Assembly: GCA_043228905.1 (NCBI GenBank)
Contig: JBHGNT010000012.1
Span: forward strand, 1,984,001-2,048,000
Direction of reading: 5' to 3'
DNA from: Azolla caroliniana
Lineage: Eukaryota > Polypodiophyta
DNA: 64,000 nucleotides
In this document: piece by piece, positions 9,454 to 20,487 of the stretch
How positions within the stretch are numbered: the stretch's first letter is position 1
Layout: each line of letters begins with the position of its first letter
Program-made: the position numbers and the translations under genes
Notes under the pieces: model-generated
Databases searched by the model: none
What the model saw: the letters and a program-made list of their open reading frames with translations, nothing else
What the model was told of the DNA's origin: nothing

Positions 9454-12400
9454 TCACTCCGGCATGGGATGTCTTACTAGTCCGATCCGCTTCCGACATG
9501 CATCTAGCTTGTCGGGTATCAGTACTTTGGTCAGCATATCTGACCCGTTCTCGGCCGTGTGGATCTTCCTCAGCGCGAACTCTCGATCTTCTACTCGCTC
9601 CCAGATCCAGTGATACCTACGCTGGATGTGCTTCGTCCTGGAGTAGTACGCTGCGTTCTTAGCAAGGTGGATGGCACTTTGACTGTCGCAATAGAGCCGG
9701 TATTCGTCTTGCCGGATACCGAGTTCTCCGATGAAGTCCTTCATCCATAGTATTTCCTTGCCGGCTTCTACAGCCGCCATGTACTCCGCCTCTGTGGTTG
9801 ACAACGCAACCGTCTTATGCAGCCTCGATTGCCACGAAACAACTCCCCCTGCATATGTCATTACATACCCGGATGTAGACCGGCTGGTATCCACATCAGC
9901 CGACATGTCCGAATCGGTAAAACCGTCAAGTTGAGGTTTATCGGAGCCGAATCGGAGACACATATTCGAAGTGCCCTTCAAGTACCGGAGTATCCATTTG
10001 ACCGCGTTCTAGTGCTCCTTGTCGGGATTGCTCATAAACCGGCTCACCACTCCGACTATGTATCCAACATCCGGTCGAATACACACCATTGCATACATTA
10101 TGCTCTCGACGGCAGAGGCATATGGCACCTTTATCATCTCTACCTTCTCTGCTTTCGTCTTCGGGCTTTGCTTATCGGATAGTTTGTAGTTTGTCGGGAG
10201 TGTCGATCCGACCGGTTTTGTGTCTGACATGTTGAACCACTGAAGCACCTTTGTCACGTACTTTTCCTATGACAACCACAATTGCTTCTTTGACCGGTCC
10301 CGGATGATGTGCATCCCCAACATCTGTCTTGCCAGACCCAAGTCTTTCATTGAGAAGGTTTGATTGAGAGCCTTCTTCAGCATCTGTATTCTAGCTTGGT
10401 CCCGTCCGACGATCAACATGTCATCCACATACAGAAGAAGTATCAGGAAGTCGCCTCCTTCGAACTTCTTCACAAACACGCAGTGATCGGCCTGTGTCTT
10501 GTGGTACCCTTGATCTGTCATGAAGGAGTCGAACTTCCGGTACCATTACCGGGGAGCCTGCTTCAGTCTGTACAAGCTCTTCTTCAACCGGCAAACCAAG
10601 TGCTCCTTCCCTTTCTCCACGAGTCCTTCCGGTTGCTGCATGTAGATCTCCTCTTCGAGGTCACCGTGAAGGAATACCGTCTTCACGTCCAGCTGCTCTA
10701 CCTCGAGGTCCATGCTTGCCGCTATACTCAACACTGTCTAGATGGAGGTCATATTTACTATCGGGGCAAATATCTCGTCGAAGTCCACGCCCTTCTTCTA
10801 CTGGAACCCCTTCACCACGATCCTGGCTTTATATCTCGGGGGGTTGCCGACATCTCTCCCAGTTTCAACTTGTACACCCACTTGTTTCGGAGTGCCCTCT
10901 TTCCTTTCGGCAACTCCACCAATTCATACATATGGTTCTCATGCAGGGAAACCATCTCATCCTGCATGGCACTTAACCATATGCGGTTGTGGCTGTGGGT
11001 GTCACTTTTAGCTTCCTCGAAGCTTTCTGGCTACCCCTCATCGGTCAGCAGCACATGCTCTGCATTCGGAAATCTTCGGGGGGCCCTTCTCTCTCTGAGA
11101 GGATATCTCCGTCTTTGACCTTCGGCAACCGGCTCCAGTATTTGATCTTCATCCGAATTCGATTCGGGGTCTTGGCCGGTTCCGATTTCAGCTTCCTCTA
11201 CTTCTTCTTCTGCCGGTTCGGTATCCTCACCGTAACCAGCTGGTTCCTTGAGTGCTTACCGGTCTCTTGCCGGTTGGGTCTGCTCATCATAGAATCGATC
11301 CTTACCGGTCAACTCGGAGTTCATTATCTTCTTCTCCGACTCCCAGTCGGCGAGCGTCTTGCCCTCCATGAAGATAATATCTTGACTCCGGAATACCTTC
11401 TTGTCGGTCGGATCCCACACTCGATAGCCGAACTCATCGTCGCTGTAACCAAGGAATATGCATGGCCGGGTCTTTGGATCCAACTTTCCTCTCCGGTCCT
11501 TAGCTACATGCACGTACGCGAGACACCCGAACACCTTCAGATGCCGGTAGGACACTTCCTTACTGGTCCACACCTTCTGCGGCGTGTCTCCATCCAAGGG
11601 CACGGAGGGTGATCTGTTTATCACATACGTCGTTGTTGACAGTGCCTTAGCCCAAAACGTCTTGGGTAATTTTGCATGCGCCATCATACTCCGGACCCTC
11701 TCCATTATGGTCCAATTCATCCTCTCGGCCAGCCCGTTTAGTTCCGGGGTCTTCGGCACGGTAAATTCGAGCCGGATTCCCTTCGAGCGGCAGTACTCCT
11801 TGAACTGCCCCCGGTATTCTCCTCAGTTATCTGCTCGAACCGCCTTCAGCTTCCGGGCGGTTTCTCTTTCCACTCTCGCGTGGAGCTCTTTGAAGACGAA
11901 TAACACCTGATCCTTCGTCTTCAACGGTGTGGCCCACAACTTCCAACTGTGGTCATCTATGAACGTCACGAAGTACTGCGATCTGGCATGTGACTTCGTG
12001 TCCACTTGACACACATCAGTATGCACCAATTCCAGTTGTGCATTACGTCTCATCGGTGGCCTTGGTCGGAAGGAGGTTCGGTTTTGCTTACCGGCCAGAC
12101 AATTAGTGCACTTCTCCAAGTGCACGTTCTTCACTGGAATGAGGTTGTCGTCTACAAGCCTCTTCATCCCCTTCTCGCTCATGTGACACAACCTCTTGTG
12201 CCACAACTCACTAGCAGTGTCGGATGCCACGTTCACTTCCTCCGGACATAACCGGGCATTCATCAGGTACAACGTGTTGACCTTCCAGGCCCGAGCCACA
12301 ATCGAGCTCCCTTTGCTGAACTTCATAACACCGTTCCGGATGCTACCCGTGTAGCCTTCATCATCTAGCCGACCGACTAATATCAGGTTCAGTTGAACCT

Positions 12401-13511
12401 CCGGAACGTGTCGGACATCCTTCAGCAGCAGCTTGCATCCGGTTGGTGTTGTCAACCACACGTCTCCTATGCTGACAATTTGGCATGTACCTTTATTCCC
12501 CATACGGACACAACCGTGATCACCGACTGAGTAGGATGAGAAGCATTTCCGGTCCGGGGTAAGATGGAACGACGCTCTGGAATCGACCACCCAGGTCATC
12601 TCGTCGCCGGCAAGGTTTATCTCACTCTCCTCGGTGATGAGCATCAACTCTTCTTCACTTGTCGCGATTGCCGTCGTTCCCTTCTGGTCCACCCCCCTCC
12701 GGTCTTTACCGTTCTGGTCCGGTGTCCGCTTCGAATCGGTACCATCGGTTTCCTTGTCTTTTCGGAAATGCCGACAGTTCTTCTGGAAATGTCTTGGCTT
12801 GCCGCAATAGAAGCAGGTAGGCCTCCCCCTTGACTTTGATCGTGTCCCCGACTTCTTCCGGTTCTGGGGACTACAGTTCCTTTGTCTTCCGCGTCCCGAT
12901 TCGGTAAGGAGCACTTTGGAATCGGAGCTCGTATCCTTATCTTTCCGACGCGCCTCCTCATCTAGCAAGCTCGATTTCACTCTTGCTAGGGATAACCGTT
13001 TTCCTTCCGGCCCGGCGTTGCCCAAAGTGACAACCAACGTCTCCCAGCTATCTAGGAGGGAACCGAGCAAGAGTATTGCTAGTACCTCATCGGTGAGAGG
13101 TACTTCCAATGATGTTGCCTGGTGGATCAGCCCCTGGAAGGCATTCATGTGCTCCGCCATACTGGAGTCATCTTCGTACCAGAGTCTTACTAGCTTCCGA
13201 AATATCGAAACCTGATTAACGACATTTTTGTTCTGAAACATAATGCCGATCTTCTCCCAGAGCTCATGAGCCTTGCTCTCTTCATTGAAGTTGTTGTATA
13301 GGCTCATGTCGATGAAGCACCATAAGTACGCCGTTGTCTTCATGTGCATCACCTCCCATATCGCGACGTCAATTTTGTCCGATTTCTTGTCCCCGAACTG
13401 AACCGGCAACCAAAGATCTTTAACCACGAGCATGTCCCTCATCTTCGACTTCCACACCGAATAGTTGGAGCTGGTGAGCTTGAACATGCCTCCCAACGAA
13501 TCGTCCATTTT
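9454..13511 (-). pseudogene. Copia B gag-pol polyprotein, several breaks
   Basis: Gag starts at MDDSLGGMFKLTSSNYSVW, typical of Tork/TNT1-like gags. The frame to 11823 continues with a zinc knuckle (CFYCGKPRHFQKNC), a protease whose DSGAS is changed to DSRAS, the integrase HHCC finger (ELWHKRLCHM ... CTNC) and the first core aspartates (VHTDVC, FIDDHSWKLW). After a stop near 11827 the integrase continues (LAERMNWTIMERVRSMMAHA; 11759-11256). Reverse transcriptase follows in pieces: LDVKTVFLHGDLEEEIYM (10734-10546) and LLYVDDMLIV (10521-10267). RNase H is at 9981-9454 (TVALSTTEAEYMA). The stops, the DSRAS change and frame breaks make it nonfunctional. Confidence 0.9.
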
Positions 13512-13522
13512 CTGTGTCGTTT

Positions 13523-13535
13523 CACTCTGATACCA
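13523..13535 (-). other. Primer binding site of copia B (initiator tRNA-Met type)
   Basis: The minus strand reads TGGTATCAGAGTG, complementary to the 3' end of plant initiator methionine tRNA, three bases inside the 5' LTR. This is the minus-strand DNA priming site usual for copia elements. Confidence 0.9.
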
Positions 13536-13538
13536 CTT

Positions 13539-13945
13539 TGACAATCCTACAAGCTCCCAACACACTACGCTCGGCCACAACCGAGTCTTGGATCAAACAT
13601 AGAAAACAGGTGATGTACACACGACACAGTGAAGAGAAGAGTACACAAGATGTTAACGTGGAAAACCCAAACTAGGGAAAAACCACGGCAGCCCACAGAC
13701 TGCAAACTATCACTATATCACAATGTACAATAGTAAAAGCACCGAGGCAACAACCTCGAGCTTGCTATCTTCGCCACAGGTAGCGGTTACAACAGAGGCA
13801 ACGACCTCTTCGTCTCTCTCTCTCTCTCTCTCTATGTACACAATTACGCACTCAAATCTTGCACCAACAAGAATGACAACTTCAGCCACACACTAAGTTT
13901 GCCCTAAGTCATATTTATACTAATATGACTTTTCGGCATCGGATT
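13539..13945 (-). repeat. Copia B 5' LTR, inner half only
   Basis: About 407 bp match the proximal half of the 3' LTR, including the (CT)n run. Similarity ends at CTTTTCGGC, where foldback-type sequence (CGGATTTCCGTTGAAAA) takes over. The minisatellite-bearing half is absent. Confidence 0.9.
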
Positions 13946-14183
13946 TCCGTTGAAAACCTCTTGAAAATGATGTGTTTTCACTGGATTTCATAAATAAATA
14001 TATAGAAATTGAAAAAATGGATTTTCAAAAATCGCAAATTTTTTTATTTTAAACATTTTTTTAGGGAAAAAAATATAAAAATTAAGAAAAATTGTAAACA
14101 AACAAGGAAAAGTGGACTTTCAATGGAAATACGATGCAGTGCATCGGATTTCCATTGAAAATCCATTTTTTCAATTTCTATAT

Positions 14184-14426
14184 TGTGAAATGCTCTCAAG
14201 AATAGCCTCCTTTTCATTATGTCTCAAGTTACATTTTATAGACTCTCTCTTAGCGTGGAGGGTGTTCTCCCGCTCCAATTAGCTCTACTAATTATGGGGC
14301 TTGGTGGGGGCCTAGTTTGGGTGTGGTGCATGAGGCTTGGTAGGGGCCTAATTTGGGTGTGGTCTATGTGTGGTGCATGGGGCTTGGTAGGGGCCTAATC
14401 TAGGTGTGGTCCATGTGACCACCACA
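14184..14426 (-). repeat. Gypsy C 3' LTR
   Basis: This 243-bp copy matches 18739-18981. It contains a three-fold internal motif (GGGGCTTGGTRGGGGCCTAR) that could be a regulatory or recombination-prone segment. Confidence 0.93.
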
Positions 14427-14447
14427 ATTCCCCCTTGTAAAAAAAAG

Positions 14448-17400
14448 TTACTGTGCAGTCGAAGCGCGACGAGGCGTGGATGACGGTTCCAGACGGGGGG
14501 ATGACACGGGCGTGGGCGTAGGCATGAGTGTGGGCGAGGGCGGTGGTAGTTGATGGAAGGGCTTCATGCGAGACTGGTGAGCAAAGGTAGAGCGGTTGTT
14601 GGAGGCGCGGCGGAGCAGGTGTGTAGTGTCGCGTATCTGCTTTTGAACTTCGAAGGGACCGATCCATCGGTGCATGAGCGATTCGCTGAGACCGCGACGA
14701 CGGATGGGGAAGTAGACGAGGACTTTGTCACCGACGTGGTATTGATGGTCGACACGGCCTATATCGTGTTGTCGTTTTTGGCGTAGTTGTGCCTGGTGCA
14801 GGTTGCTCGTGATGGCTTTGCGGAGGAGGGGCTGGAGTTGTTGTAGGTGGGACCACCAAGACACTGCGTTAGCGTGGAGTCGTGTGGTTGGTTGCAGGAC
14901 TGCCACTTCTGGGGGTAAGCGCGGGTCCCTTCCGTAAAGGGCCCGAAATGGGCTAATGCGGGTAGAGGCTTGCACAGTTGTGTTGTAGGCATGCGTAACG
15001 AAGGGCAAGATTCGGTCCCAGGTTGAGTGCAGCGGATCGATGTAGGCTAAGATTTGTTGTTTTAAGGTTCGATTGAGGCGCTCCGTCAACCCATTCGTTT
15101 GCGGATGGTAGGGTGACGTGAATAACTGTTGGATTCCTAGTTGTGTTGAAACGAGGCGTAGGAGCTCACCGTTGAACTAGGGTCCTCGATCGGACAAGAT
15201 TTGGAGTGGGCAACCGTGGGGGAAGATGATTTTCTCCAATAGTTTGGAGGCGATGGTCATAGCCTTTGCATCTGGGATAGCGGCCGTCTCAGCCCAACGC
15301 GTCAAGTACTCGGTGATGACGAGGATGAATTTGTTCCCTCCTTGTGACTCGGGAAAGGGGCCCATAATGTCCCATCCGACGATTTCAAATGGAGCTTGAA
15401 CTTGTATCGGATGTAAGAGGCCTTGAACCACTTGAGGTGATTTGATGGCCGGACATAAGTTGCATGCTTTGATGTAGGAGGCGACCTCGTGGCGTAGCCC
15501 AGGCCAATAGAATTTGCGACGAATTTTGTCGAGCACCTTATGAAAACCCAAGTGGCCGGACAACGGGTGATCGTGGAAGAAACGAAGGTAAGACTGGCGT
15601 AGTTGCTCAGGCACGTAGACTCGGGGTTCTTTGCCTACTTGACAAAAAAGTAGGACATTATCCTGGATCATGAATTGCTTGGTGAGGGATGATGTCGGTT
15701 CAGCTCGTAGGCGGTGGCAGATATCTTGGATTTGTTTGTCGTGTTGTTGCATGTTGGCCATTTGGGACGAGGATATGGGGAAATCGATTGTGTTGGAGGT
15801 GATCTGGTTCGCCTGAAAGGATATGCGGGATAATCCATCGGCGACGATGTTTTGTGGACCATGGCGATAGCGCAGAGTGAATGTGTAATCCTGTAGCGCC
15901 AAAACCCAACGAAGTAAGCGGCCGGGTGGATGAGCCTTCTTTATGAGGGAGAGCAATGGCTGATGGTCGGTTTCGACTGATGTATTTGATCCGTGAAGGT
16001 ATGGGTGGAAACGATGGCGAGGAACTCTTTTTCAGTTGTCGAGTAATTTTGTTCGGCTTTGGTAAGTGACCGACTGATGTAGGCAATCGGGCGGAGTTGG
16101 TCGTTGTCGTCGGATTGGAGCAGGACCGCACCAAGGCCGACATTGGAGGCATCCGTCTCTAGATGGAAAGGCTTCGTGAAATCAGGGTGGGCTAGGAGGT
16201 CAGAGGCTTGGAGTGTTCTCTTGAGCTGTAGGAAGCTGGATTCGCAGGCTTCGGTCCACAGGAAGGGTGCGTCTTTTTGTAGGAGCGCGCGTAGTGGGGC
16301 TGATAGGTCGGCTAGCCGTGGGATGAAACGAAGAGAGAACGTGAGGAGGCCGAGGAAGCGTTGAAGCTGCTTGACTGTGGTGGGGCGTGGGAATTTTTGG
16401 ACTGCTTCTGTTTTCTCCGGGTCCATTTGTATTCCGTCGGAGGAGATGACGTACCCAAGGAAGCGGAGGCATGTACTACCCCATCGGCACTTCTTCCATT
16501 GCAGCTGCAATCGATAGCGTTGAACACAAGTTAGGACCTCCTGAAGGACTTGAAGGTGTTCTGCCCAAGTGCTTGTATGTACCAGAATATCGTCTAGATA
16601 GACGATGACGACACGGCGGGTGATGAGATCATCGAAGATGGCATTAGCCATTCGCTGGAATGTGCTCCCCGCATCAGATAGGCCAAAGGGCATCCGTGTG
16701 AACTGAAAAATGCCTTTCCTAGTGCGGAATGCAGTTTTGTGGGCATCGTGAGGATTCATCGGGATCTGCCAATATCCCGAGGCTAGATCGAGGGAGGTGA
16801 AGTACTTTGATTTGCCAAGCTGGTCGAGGAGGTCATCGATACGAGGGAGAGGGTATCGGTCATGGGTGGTGACATGGTTCAGTTGTCGGAAGTCGACACA
16901 AAAGCGGTAAGAACCATCCCCTTTCTTTACCATGTGTGGCTCCGAGATCCACTCGCTCTTGGAAGGTGTGATAATCCCTTGTTGGAGCATAGTTTTGATG
17001 GCGTTGTCGATGCGCTCGTGGTCGAGAGGCGAGCGACGTCGGGGAGCTGCGTTGATGGGGCGGGCGTTGCCTGTAGGAATCGTGTGGTGAATCGGAAAAC
17101 GGACCGAGGGAGGTTTTACAGGTGGTGTAGACAACGAGGGAAAGGTGGCGAGGAGCCGTCTGATGTCGTTGATGCGCTCCGCCGGTGATATCAGGTACTG
17201 TGTGTTGCTGATGTGGGTGGTATCCCGCGGAGTAGTGAAGAGCGCGATCGGAATGTGATTTGGGAGGATGAGCTGTTGTGCGGAGAAATCGAGACAGGCT
17301 CGACTATGGAGGAACCAATCACATCCCAAGGTGATTGGGAACAACTGGCGCGGGAGGACGTAGAAACGATGGTGGATCTGGGCGGAACTAATGGTGAGCA

Positions 17401-17716
17401 TGCACCTGACTTGCGTATGTGAGTGGTACACCCATTGTTGGTCGCCGAAGAGGATTTTAATGGGCGGTGCGTGGCTCGTGGGAAGTTGTAATTGGGTGAC
17501 TAAATCTGCGCTGATGGAAGAGATGCTGTTGCCGGAGTCGAGGAGAACTTCTTGGGTCGTGTGCTGGAGGCGGGCGATTGTGGTACAAACGGGCGAAGTT
17601 GATGAAGTGGAGGCATGGACGTGCGGGGGCTGCTCGATCGTGGGAGAAACGGGAGAAGTTGAGGACGTGGAGACGTGGACGTGCGGGGGCGGCTCTCCCT
17701 GCGGCACCCCGCGCAT
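14448..17716 (-). pseudogene. Gypsy C pol: protease, RT, RNase H, integrase
   Basis: Pol opens at 17716 with ATG overlapping the gag stop (TAATG). Domains follow in order: protease LLDSGNSISSISADL, reverse transcriptase (IDDLLDQLGKSKYFTSLDLA, MPFGLSDAGSTFQRMAN, IVYLDDILVHT), RNase H (HLETDASNVGLGAVLLQSD, YSTTEKEFLAIV), the integrase zinc finger (HPLSGHLGFHKVLDKIRRKF ... CNLC) and the DDE core (FEIVGWDIMGPF). RNase H is broken by a frame change near 15990-16000. An in-frame TAG at 15177-15179 interrupts the integrase at LSDRGP, and the same frame then continues (PYHPQTNGLTERLNRTLK). After the GPF/Y-type region (HRWIGPFEVQKQIRD) comes a Pro/Ser-rich tail. I see no chromodomain. Confidence 0.92.
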
Positions 17717-17718
17717 TA

Positions 17719-18711
17719 GTTTTCCGGGAGCTCAGAGAGGGAGGCAGCGTCAGCTAATTGGACGTTCTGCTTCTGTTGGTGATTCTGCCACTTTCGGCAA
17801 TGACGCCGAATGTGGCCATAGTTGTTGCAGTAGAAACATTTGGGGCGTCCCTGGCTGTCTCATTCGGGCAATGCACGCTTGGCACGTAATTGCGCGTTCT
17901 GGATGTCGATGTCCATGGGAGTGACGGCTGGTATAGTGTTTGTATGATCATGACTGAGATTACCTGGTGTGTGCATGTCGTGCGCGTCTGCAGCTTCGAT
18001 GCGTTGGGTAGTGAGGATGGCTTCGTGTAGTGTCGTCGGGCCTTGATCGCGTACACGGCGGCGGAGGTCATGTCGTATACGCGGCCAGAAAAAAAACAAC
18101 TTCATGTCCTCCGACATGTTGGCGTCAGCCCGGCGTAGGATCTGCACAAAACGAACCGCGAACTGGGTGATGGGTTCGCGTGGTTGTTGAGTAATTGACT
18201 CAAGTTGTTGTAGGGCCGTTTGGCGGGAGTCTTGATGAGCAAAATTCCGAATCATGGCTGCCCGTAACAGATCCCAGTCGTTGCGTGTCTCTTCGGGTTG
18301 TTGTACAAGCCATGTTGCCGCGATATTCTCGAGGAGTGTCTTCATCTCCATTGCCTTCTGAGGGTGTGGCCACTGGTGGTAACTGGCCACCATTTCGAAA
18401 TGATCCAGCCAAGAGAGGACGTCTTCCGATGGTAGGCCGGAGAACGGTTTTGGGCGAACTCGAGAGTCTAGGAGATTTTGTTGTGGCTCGGATCGTGCTG
18501 AAAGAAAGGACAACATGGCTTGGTTAGTATGGTTAACTTGTAAAATGATGTTGGATAGAGCTTGAACCAGTTGGTCGATTGGCGATGTGGGCTGGTGTCC
18601 TTGATTGTGTTGTAGGAATTCCGGATTCATCGAGTTTGCGTTGCCGTCGTTGTCGTGTTGCATCGTGGCGGGCGTTGTTGGGGTCGTGAGTAGGGGTGGC
18701 TTGCCCGTCAT
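17719..18711 (-). pseudogene. Gypsy C gag with an in-frame TGA before the zinc knuckle
   Basis: The gag (from MTGKPPLL near 18711) has the Retrotrans_gag core: PFSGLPSEDVLSWLDHFEM, ATWLVQQPEETRNDWDLLRA, and QFAVRFVQILRRADANMSED. The frame meets a TGA at about 17860 after RALPE but continues unbroken through a CCHC knuckle (CFYCNNYGHIRRHC) to TAA at about 17717. The gag TAA and pol ATG overlap as TAATG. The TGA could be a mutation or a readthrough site. Confidence 0.88.
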
Positions 18712-18738
18712 CTCCACCAAGATGTGAAATGCTCAAGA

Positions 18739-18981
18739 TGTGAAATGCTCTCAAGAATAGCCTCCTTTTCATTATGTCTCAAGTTACATTTTATAGACTC
18801 TCTCTTAGCGTGGAGGGTGTTCTCCCGCTCCAATTAGCTCTACTAATTATGGGGCTTGGTGGGGGCCTAGTTTGGGTGTGGTGCATGAGGCTTGGTAGGG
18901 GCCTAATTTGGGTGTGGTCTATGTGTGGTGCATGGGGCTTGGTAGGGGCCTAATCTAGGTGTGGTCCATGTGACCACCACA
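18739..18981 (-). repeat. Gypsy C 5' LTR
   Basis: This copy appears identical by eye to 14184-14426. Its inner edge carries a short extra copy of its terminal 12 bp (TGTGAAATGCTC at 18724-18735), apparently a slippage duplication during reverse transcription. Confidence 0.92.
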
Positions 18982-19168
18982 ATATATTTATTTATGAGAA
19001 AAATAAAAAAATACAAAAAAATATGGTAACAAATAGAAAAAAGTGAACTTTCAACAGAAATTCGATGTAGTGCATCCGATTTCTGTTGAAAACCCATTTT
19101 TTCAATTTTTATTTATTTATTTATGGGAAAAATTAAAAAATTAAAAAAAAAAACCAAAACTTTTTAAA

Positions 19169-19259
19169 AAAATATGAAAATATGGTAAAAAATAGCAAAA
19201 AGTGGACTTTCAACAGAAAAGTCCACTTTTTGCTATTTTTTACCATATTTTCATATTTT
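19169..19259. repeat. Perfect 42-bp inverted repeat with 7-nt loop
   Basis: Arms 19169-19210 and 19218-19259 are exact reverse complements around the loop CAACAGA. The arms include ATATGGTAAAAAATAGC and AAAAAGTGGACTTT. A transcript would form a long perfect hairpin. It lies in the foldback repeat right of gypsy C. Confidence 0.93.
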
Positions 19260-19700
19260 AATTATTATTTTTTGTATTTTTTTTGAATTTTTAAATTTTT
19301 TCCAATAAATAAATTGATAAAATTTGAATGCACTGCATCGGATTTCTATTGAAAGTCCACTTTTTCTTATGTGTTTCCAAATTTCCATTGAAAACTATTT
19401 TTCCAATTTTTACTTATTTATTTACGAGAAAAATGAAAAAGTTTATTTATTTATTTACGGGAAATGTTTTATTTTTCCAATATTTATTTATTTATTTATT
19501 TACGGGAAATTCATGCAATGTATCATATTTTAGTCTATGTAGCTAGAATTCGATGCAATGCATTATGTGTTAATTGAAAATGCAAGAGTATTGTTTAATG
19601 GAAATTTTTAAAAAAATTACAAGACTTACAACAGGAATCTGATGCACTACATCCCATTCTAGATGTATAGAGTAAAATTCGACATGTTGCATCAAATCTA

Positions 19701-20487
19701 GATGGAATGAATCGGATTTCTGTATGACATCAAAGGCTTACTATGAGAATCTAAGAAAAACGAAAAACATCTTTACGAAAAACATTTTTTTAGATTCTAA
19801 TGATTTTGGTAGAAAGCTTCTCTCACATAATCAAATATCGTAAATAGAAAGTACATAATTAAATATCATAATTCAAAAGTGAGGAAGAAGGATGCATCAA
19901 GCACATATACTCTTACATTGGATAATGTTTATATACTAGTGTATGACTTATCTTTGACCAAAACAAGTTATCTGCGACAAACCACAATGAAGATACTAAA
20001 AGAGGATCTGGAATGTGGCTTCAAACACAACATAAAGACAAACAAGAAGCATGACTCATAACCTCGATGAGGTTGGATTGTAGTTGGATGAAGACAATGC
20101 ATTAGTTGCCATTGATGATGAGGATGAGACCGCGTAAACTCGTACTAGTTCATCTAATGGGTATGAAGATGATGGCATAAACTTGAAAAATGATTGTCCG
20201 GATACGTTAACTGTAAATATTGTATTGTACATCAAGATTTGGATTCATGAAATTCTATAAATATTGGTGTTAGTCATTTTGGACATTCATTTGTAAGTTT
20301 GGCATGTCCATTATTTAGGCATTTTTTTGAACACCTAAATTTCTGTACATGCTAAAAATCAATATATTTTTGGGTCATTTTTAAAAATCCTTTACGCATG
20401 AAGCACCCCTTTTTGTGTATCACCCTAATTTGTGTCATTTTTTTATGGAAAGTTCTCAAAATGCGACATATTACCTGTTTCAAATGT
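19701..20487. other. Unassigned stretch before copia A resumes
   Basis: A short plus-strand frame near 19879-20210, ending in an Asp/Glu-rich run, could be the tail of a decayed transposase, but nothing diagnostic is left. Copia A integrase becomes readable near 20488. Confidence 0.4.

Larger units (their letters stand above)
8643..13945 (-). mobile_element. Ty1/copia retrotransposon B, minus strand, 5' LTR truncated
   Basis: The 3' LTR is at 8643-9443 and a partial 5' LTR at 13539-13945, with gag-pol between them on the minus strand. A primer binding site complementary to initiator tRNA-Met (TGGTATCAGAGTG, minus strand) lies at 13523-13535 next to the 5' LTR. A polypurine tract GTGAAGGGGGAATT precedes the 3' LTR. 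The LTRs begin TG and end CA, and they differ at several sites over the shared 400 bp, so the insertion is not very young. The 5' LTR stops abruptly at about 13945 where the AT-rich foldback repeat begins, so its outer half and target duplication are lost. Confidence 0.92.
14184..18982 (-). mobile_element. Ty3/gypsy retrotransposon C, minus strand
   Basis: Two 243-bp LTRs (14184-14426 and 18739-18981) flank a gag and a pol on the minus strand. By eye I find no difference between the LTRs, which implies recent insertion. Each begins TGTGAAATGCTC and ends ACCACCACA on the plus strand. TATAT precedes the left end and occurs one base beyond the right end, a plausible 5-bp target duplication. A purine tract (ACAAGGGGGAATTG) lies beside the left LTR as the polypurine tract of a minus-strand element. 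The element sits in the AT-rich foldback repeat. Confidence 0.93.
13946..19700. repeat. AT-rich foldback/palindromic repeat, interrupted by gypsy C at 14184-18982
   Basis: The two flanks of gypsy C (13946-14183 and 18983-about 19700) are one kind of sequence: A/T runs, TTTATTTATTTATG motifs, and repeated short palindromes around GATGCA-TGCATC joined to GGATTTCCATTGAAAA. Examples are at about 14132, 19058, 19327 and 19550. Several segments occur as local inverted repeats. I recognise no terminal repeats or protein. It may be a non-autonomous foldback element or a satellite-like repeat. Confidence 0.6.

Noticed and set aside
9092-9662. Plus-strand frames with repeated HPVLTGSSPSG-like text
   Set aside because: These are translations of the LTR minisatellite. 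The units are not conserved by codon and lie within an LTR.
16862-17924. Plus-strand open frames opposite gypsy C pol and gag
   Set aside because: They are shadows of the GC-rich retroelement coding strand.
19879-20210. Remnant of a hAT transposase C-terminus
   Set aside because: The frame has a suggestive acidic tail but no dimerisation motif I can name. It is too short and broken to call.
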